Below the pieces are notes generated by a model. It was not told where the DNA came from and made no database searches. It was given only the letters and a program-made list of their open reading frames with translations. A stretch of 34,451 nt of DNA from UBA5448 sp045536965 (lineage in GTDB: Bacteria > Bacillota > Clostridia > Oscillospirales > SIG627), in assembly GCA_045536965.1 (NCBI GenBank), contig JAZSON010000015.1, forward strand, positions 1 through 34,451, given 5' to 3'. The position numbers and the translations under genes were made by a program. Positions 31,206 to 34,451 of the stretch are shown here, one piece after another. Within the stretch, counting starts at the first letter, position 1. Each line of letters begins with the position of its first letter.

Positions 31206-31820
31206 ATGCATATACCGACGAAACCGACTACCGCTTTTACAAACATTGCATTCGACACGGCGCTGTGCGATGCTATGCAAAAGCAGCCGACGTATGATGT
31301 CAGTCGTTGGTTGTATGTTCCCCCCGTTTATACAGACTATCGTTACATATTGGGAACAAGGGGAGAAAATCCCTTGATTTGCATTGGCATCAATCCCTCA
31401 ACCGCTGCGCCCGATGCACTGGATAATACCCTCAAATCGGTCGAGCGCATCGCATTGCATAACGGGTATGACAGTTTTATAATGCTCAATGTGTACGCCC
31501 AGCGTGCTACCGATCCAAACGATATGGAGCGCGATCGCAATGCGGCGATGCACAAAGAAAATCTTACCGCCTTTGCCTACGCCCTTTCCCTGTCAAAAAC
31601 ACCGTCTGTGTGGGCGGCTTGGGGTACCATTGTAGAAAAAAGACCCTATCTCATCGATTGTATGCGCGATTTTTATATAGTATCGCAAGAAAAAAATGTT
31701 CGCTGGCTTTCGGCGGGTGCTCTTTCCAAAAAAGGACATCCTCATCACCCGCTATATTTAAAAAGCGACACACTGCTGGATGTATTCGACATGGCGGGGT
31801 ATTGCAAGTTGTTTTCTTAA
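31206..31820 (+). CDS. DUF1643 family protein
   Basis: A 204-residue protein of unknown function. DUF1643 blocks are clear: YRYILGTRGENPLICIGINPSTA, then NGYDSFIMLNVYAQRATDP and VWAAWGTIVEKRPY, ending with a basic/histidine-rich KKGHPHHPLY. Two ATGs lie at 31203 and 31206; GGGGAG at 31194-31199 suits the second better (6 nt). The gene directly follows the uracil-DNA glycosylase gene by 14 nt, so the two are probably co-transcribed, and a link to nucleic acid metabolism is possible. Confidence 0.85.
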   Translation: MHIPTKPTTAFTNIAFDTALCDAMQKQPTYDVSRWLYVPPVYTDYRYILGTRGENPLICIGINPSTAAPDALDNTLKSVERIALHNGYDSFIMLNVYAQRATDPNDMERDRNAAMHKENLTAFAYALSLSKTPSVWAAWGTIVEKRPYLIDCMRDFYIVSQEKNVRWLSAGALSKKGHPHHPLYLKSDTLLDVFDMAGYCKLFS

Positions 31821-31824
31821 AATT

Positions 31825-31856
31825 ATGCGGGTATCAAAAAGATACCCGCTGTTTTT
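31825..31856 (+). terminator. terminator after the DUF1643 gene
   Basis: GCGGGTATC (31827-31835) pairs with GATACCCGC (31841-31849), loop AAAAA, followed by TGTTTTT. The stem core is shared with the terminator at 33861. Confidence 0.85.
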
Positions 31857-31859
31857 CTG

Positions 31860-32046
31860 TCACCGTCTTCCCAAGGTAATACACGCTATCGCGTGATGGA
31901 GAACGCGGGAGGATATTATCCTCCCTCACGGTTGCAATTCATGTAACCTTGTAGGGACAGGTGTCCCGACTGTCCGCAAACCATACCAAACCATTCAGGC
32001 AAAATGAAACCCCAACCGATACACCCGCTCATTTTTTTCATTTCCT
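31860..32046. repeat. intergenic palindrome cluster, probable dispersed repeat fragment
   Basis: No gene is seen. Three hairpins occur: CACGC/GCGTG (31882-31895), a perfect 9-bp palindrome with one-base centre (31907-31925), and GGGACA/TGTCCC (31954-31967), whose left arm can alternatively pair with CTGTCC at 31970-31975. The GTAGGGACAG...TGTCC block is of the kind often scattered between genes in Firmicutes; a shorter GTAGGGGAGG block occurs at 33921. Confidence 0.5.
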
Positions 32047-32047
32047 C

Positions 32048-32076
32048 TTGACGAAATGAACCGCTCGGCGCATAAT
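32048..32076 (+). promoter_or_regulatory. promoter of the ABC transporter gene
   Basis: TTGACG at 32048-32053, a 17-nt spacer, and CATAAT at 32071-32076. It lies 46 nt before the start codon. Confidence 0.65.
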
Positions 32077-32121
32077 AAAAGGAGAAAACACAGAATCTCT
32101 TAAAAACAAGGACGGAAAACG

Positions 32122-33855
32122 ATGCTGAAAAGATTTTTAAGTTATTATAAACCCCACAAAAAATTATTGATACTCGACTTACTTGCCTCTCTTCTCATTT
32201 CGGTCATCGGCATGGTCTATCCCATCGTCACCAACAATATGCTCAACGAATATATCCCGAATAAAATGTATAAAACCATCGTTGTTGCAGGCATCATCGT
32301 TCTTGGTATGTATCTTCTCCGCATGCTGCTCCGCTATTTTGTACAGTATTACGGTCACGTCATCGGTGTGCGGATGCAATCGCAGATGAGAAAGGATCTG
32401 TTCAATCATTTGCAAAAGCTTCCCTTTCGTTTTTATGACAACAGCGAAACAGGTAAGATCATGACGCGCATGACAAGCGATCTTTTTGAGGTTTGCGAGC
32501 TTGCCCACCACGGTCCCGAAAATCTTCTGATTAGCTCGGTGATGATCATTTTGTCCTTTGGTTACCTCATCACCATCGACGTTTTTCTCACCCTCATCAT
32601 TTTCACCTGTGTGCCCATTCTGATCGTCGTGACCATGCACTACCGAAAGGCGATGAAGAGGGCGTTTGACGATAGAAGGAAGAGCAACGCCATCATCAAT
32701 GCGGCGGTGGAAAGCAGTATCACGGGCATCCGTGTCACCAAGGCTTACACCAATGCAAAGCGAGAGATGGAAAAATTTTCAATCGGTGACGATGCCTTTG
32801 TGGATTCGTCGGGCGAAGCGTACAGCGCCATGGCGAAATTCCATGCCTCCACCTCGTTTATCACCGATATATTCAATGTTTTCATCTTGATCGCGGGCGG
32901 TATGTTCCTTTATGCGGGCAGGATATCGTTCGGGGATTATTCCACCTTTATCGTTTCGGTCAATCTTTTTATCGGCCCCGTAAACACCTTGATCGGTTTT
33001 ATGGAACAATTTCAAAACGGTGTCAGCGGCTTCAAAAGATTCGTGGAAATCATGGAAGAAGAACCCGAAACCGATGCAGAGAATGCGAAAGAAATTGAAA
33101 ACGTCGAGGGTGTCGTTGAATTTCAAAATGTTTCTTATGCATATGACACTACCAAAGAGGTTCTTCATAACATCGACTTGAAACTTGAAAAAGGCAGAAA
33201 ACTCGCCTTGGTCGGTCCTTCGGGCGGCGGAAAGACCACCCTTTGCCATCTGTTACCCCGCTTTTATGAATTGGAGGATGGCTGCGGTTCGATTTTGATC
33301 GACGGACAGGATATAAAAGATCTTACATTGGATTCGGTTCGCCGTCATATCGGCATCGTCCAGCAGGATGTATTCTTGTTCGTCGGCACGATCAAAGAAA
33401 ATATTTTGTACGGTCGCCCCGATGCCACCGACGAAGAGGTGTATGAAGCGGCGCGCAGAGCCAATATCCACGATTATATTATGACCCTTGAAAAAGGATA
33501 CGACAGCGAGATCGGCGAACGCGGTGTCAAGCTTTCGGGCGGACAGAAGCAGCGGCTCAGCATCGCCAGAGTATTTCTCAAAGACCCCGCCATCCTCATT
33601 CTTGACGAGGCGACGAGTGCGCTTGACAATACCACCGAGGTGCTTATCCAAAAATCGCTTGACGAGCTTTGCATGGGCAGAACCACCCTCGTGGTCGCCC
33701 ATCGGCTTTCCACCATCCGAAATGCCGATGAGATCGCGGTGGTCATCGACGGCGGCATCACCGAACGCGGCACCCACGAAGAACTCATGCAAAAAGACGG
33801 TACCTATAAAAAACTCTATTCCCTCCAATTCAGGGAAACCGATATTTTTGAATAA
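32122..33855 (+). CDS. ABC exporter half-transporter (permease-ATPase fusion)
   Basis: A 577-residue protein of the MsbA/LmrA-like type. Six membrane helices lie within residues about 15-300, with the intracellular loop LPFRFYDNSETGKIMTRMTS typical of the exporter fold. The ATPase domain (about 335-577) has Walker A GPSGGGKTT near 365, the Q loop in HIGIVQQDVFLF, the signature LSGGQKQRLSIAR near 470, Walker B ILILDEATSALD near 491 and the H loop VVAHRLST. It should act as a homodimer or pair with a partner encoded elsewhere; the substrate (drug, lipid or peptide) is unknown. AAGGACGG precedes the ATG. It is monocistronic. Confidence 0.92.
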   Translation: MLKRFLSYYKPHKKLLILDLLASLLISVIGMVYPIVTNNMLNEYIPNKMYKTIVVAGIIVLGMYLLRMLLRYFVQYYGHVIGVRMQSQMRKDLFNHLQKLPFRFYDNSETGKIMTRMTSDLFEVCELAHHGPENLLISSVMIILSFGYLITIDVFLTLIIFTCVPILIVVTMHYRKAMKRAFDDRRKSNAIINAAVESSITGIRVTKAYTNAKREMEKFSIGDDAFVDSSGEAYSAMAKFHASTSFITDIFNVFILIAGGMFLYAGRISFGDYSTFIVSVNLFIGPVNTLIGFMEQFQNGVSGFKRFVEIMEEEPETDAENAKEIENVEGVVEFQNVSYAYDTTKEVLHNIDLKLEKGRKLALVGPSGGGKTTLCHLLPRFYELEDGCGSILIDGQDIKDLTLDSVRRHIGIVQQDVFLFVGTIKENILYGRPDATDEEVYEAARRANIHDYIMTLEKGYDSEIGERGVKLSGGQKQRLSIARVFLKDPAILILDEATSALDNTTEVLIQKSLDELCMGRTTLVVAHRLSTIRNADEIAVVIDGGITERGTHEELMQKDGTYKKLYSLQFRETDIFE

Positions 33856-33860
33856 TCACG

Positions 33861-33900
33861 AAAACATGCGGGTATCCGAAAAGGATACCCGCATGTTTTT
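33861..33900 (+). terminator. terminator of the ABC transporter gene
   Basis: A long perfect stem (33861-33877 with 33883-33899 at most; core GCGGGTATCC/GGATACCCGC) with loop GAAAA and a T5 run. The stem sequence closely resembles the terminator at 31825. Confidence 0.85.
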
Positions 33901-33919
33901 ATATCATTGCCGCGGAATT

Positions 33920-33945
33920 CGTAGGGGAGGGTTTTCTGTCCCGTA
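33920..33945. repeat. fragment resembling the GTAGGG intergenic repeat
   Basis: The block CGTAGGGGAGGG through CTGTCCCG resembles the 31951-31975 block in order and base content but pairs poorly. Its repeat identity is tentative. Confidence 0.3.
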
Positions 33946-33954
33946 TTTTGCCTC

Positions 33955-33983
33955 TTGACAGATTTATGCATAAGTGATAAAAT
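33955..33983 (+). promoter_or_regulatory. promoter of the last, truncated gene
   Basis: Perfect TTGACA at 33955-33960, a 17-nt spacer, and TAAAAT at 33978-33983. The leader to the start codon at 34146 is about 155 nt and T-rich; no known riboswitch is recognised in it. Confidence 0.65.
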
Positions 33984-34145
33984 AAATTTGTAAAACAAAC
34001 TCTTCATAAGTTTTTTGCACAAAGAGTGAAAAGGCGCATGGGGATATAAAGAAAGAGAAGTGAATATTCGGTTTTTTTGCGACGTTTTTTTGATTCGTTT
34101 GAAACCACATGACGTGTTCGGCTTGCCGACGAAAGGAGAAGTGCC

Positions 34146-34451
34146 ATGTTTTTACAAAAGAAATCATTACGCATCACGACCGCGATTTTGTTGATCGTCG
34201 CGCTGGTCGTTGCGCTGACGCTTTGTCTATTGAATTTGTATTCCCCCTTTCATTACAGAAGACCGGAATCTATTAAGAGCTGGATCAAAGAGGAGCTTCC
34301 GGTCGGCACAGATAAGGAAACGGTGCGCGCTTGGCTTGCCGAATATCCCGAATTGGATGTTGAGGAAAGAGATGGCGGCTACGATTCTTATTACGACTAT
34401 ACGCTGACAAAAGAGGAGCGGGATGCAGGCACGATAGTAGGCGTAACGCGT
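34146..34451 (+). CDS. membrane-anchored protein of unknown function (3' end outside window)
   Basis: The first 102 codons run open to the window edge. AAAGGAG lies 7 nt before the ATG. Residues about 10-30 (ITTAILLIVALVVALTLCLL) form a signal-anchor helix after a basic N-terminus, with no clear lipobox, so the rest faces outward. The segment LPVGTDKETVRAWLAEYPEL resembles the 'PxGTxxxxVxxxL' motif of small SmpA/BamE-like envelope proteins, but similarity is too limited for a functional name. Confidence 0.7.
   Translation, partial: MFLQKKSLRITTAILLIVALVVALTLCLLNLYSPFHYRRPESIKSWIKEELPVGTDKETVRAWLAEYPELDVEERDGGYDSYYDYTLTKEERDAGTIVGVTR

Overview
The window looks like the chromosome of an uncultured anaerobic Firmicute, most likely a Clostridia-class gut-type bacterium. 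The pointers are a MecA-type ClpC adaptor, a long-form HPF, a PdaA-type peptidoglycan deacetylase, a LtaS-like membrane sulfatase-fold protein, strong AGGAGG ribosome binding sites, TTGACA/TATAAT-type promoters, and hairpin plus T-run terminators between almost all transcription units. No phage, plasmid, IS transposase or CRISPR array is visible. The taxonomy is inference from gene content.

Layout. Positions 1-240 hold the first codons of a minus-strand gene whose ribosome binding site lies in an inverted repeat. Positions 241-4077 hold a minus-strand operon of three oxidoreductases (SDR, aldo/keto reductase, Gfo/Idh/MocA) divergent from an AraC-type regulator. Positions 4128-4482 carry terminators and the first punctuated hairpin array. 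Positions 4512-7556 (minus) hold a cytosolic GH20 hexosaminidase preceded by a deacetylase-like beta/alpha-barrel protein. Positions 7757-9390 (plus) hold cysK, a signal-less amidase_3 protein and an in-frame SHOCT-like remnant. Positions 9470-11635 (minus) hold tex. Positions 11828-14480 (plus) hold a DppA-type D-aminopeptidase and fucI. Positions 14576-16318 hold a CDF transporter with a duplicated C-terminal domain (plus) converging on hpf (minus). Positions 16568-19914 (plus) hold a TIM-barrel epimerase-like gene, an internally deleted GH3 remnant and a zinc-ribbon/beta-propeller membrane protein.

Positions 19994-20828 are the most unusual part. Between two nearly identical terminator hairpins lie a broken four-helix-bundle (S23/Avd-like fold) gene, its promoter and an array of eight hairpins, all beside a tRNA-Gln(CTG) gene. 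Positions 21037-27123 (plus) form a four-gene operon: NagZ-type GH3, adenosylhomocysteinase, LtaS-like protein, and a UDP-sugar pyrophosphorylase of the eukaryotic AGX type. Positions 27145-28598 (minus) encode two secreted polysaccharide deacetylases. Positions 28741-31820 (plus) encode an M20 amidohydrolase, a MecA-like adaptor, a family 4 uracil-DNA glycosylase and a DUF1643 protein. Positions 32122-33855 encode a full-length ABC exporter half-transporter. The window ends inside a membrane-anchored protein of unknown function.

Taken together, much of the window concerns amino sugars, cell-wall turnover and envelope glycopolymers (GH20, two GH3 copies, amidase, two deacetylases, D-aminopeptidase, LtaS-like, UDP-sugar pyrophosphorylase), with deoxysugar catabolism (fucI) and housekeeping genes interspersed. 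The best candidate for something undescribed is the pair of hairpin arrays. Both consist of short palindromes separated by fixed-length linkers (3 nt GAT/ATC in one, 6 nt ATGATG/CATCAT in the other) whose orientation flips near the middle of the array. One of them sits directly upstream of the four-helix-bundle gene.
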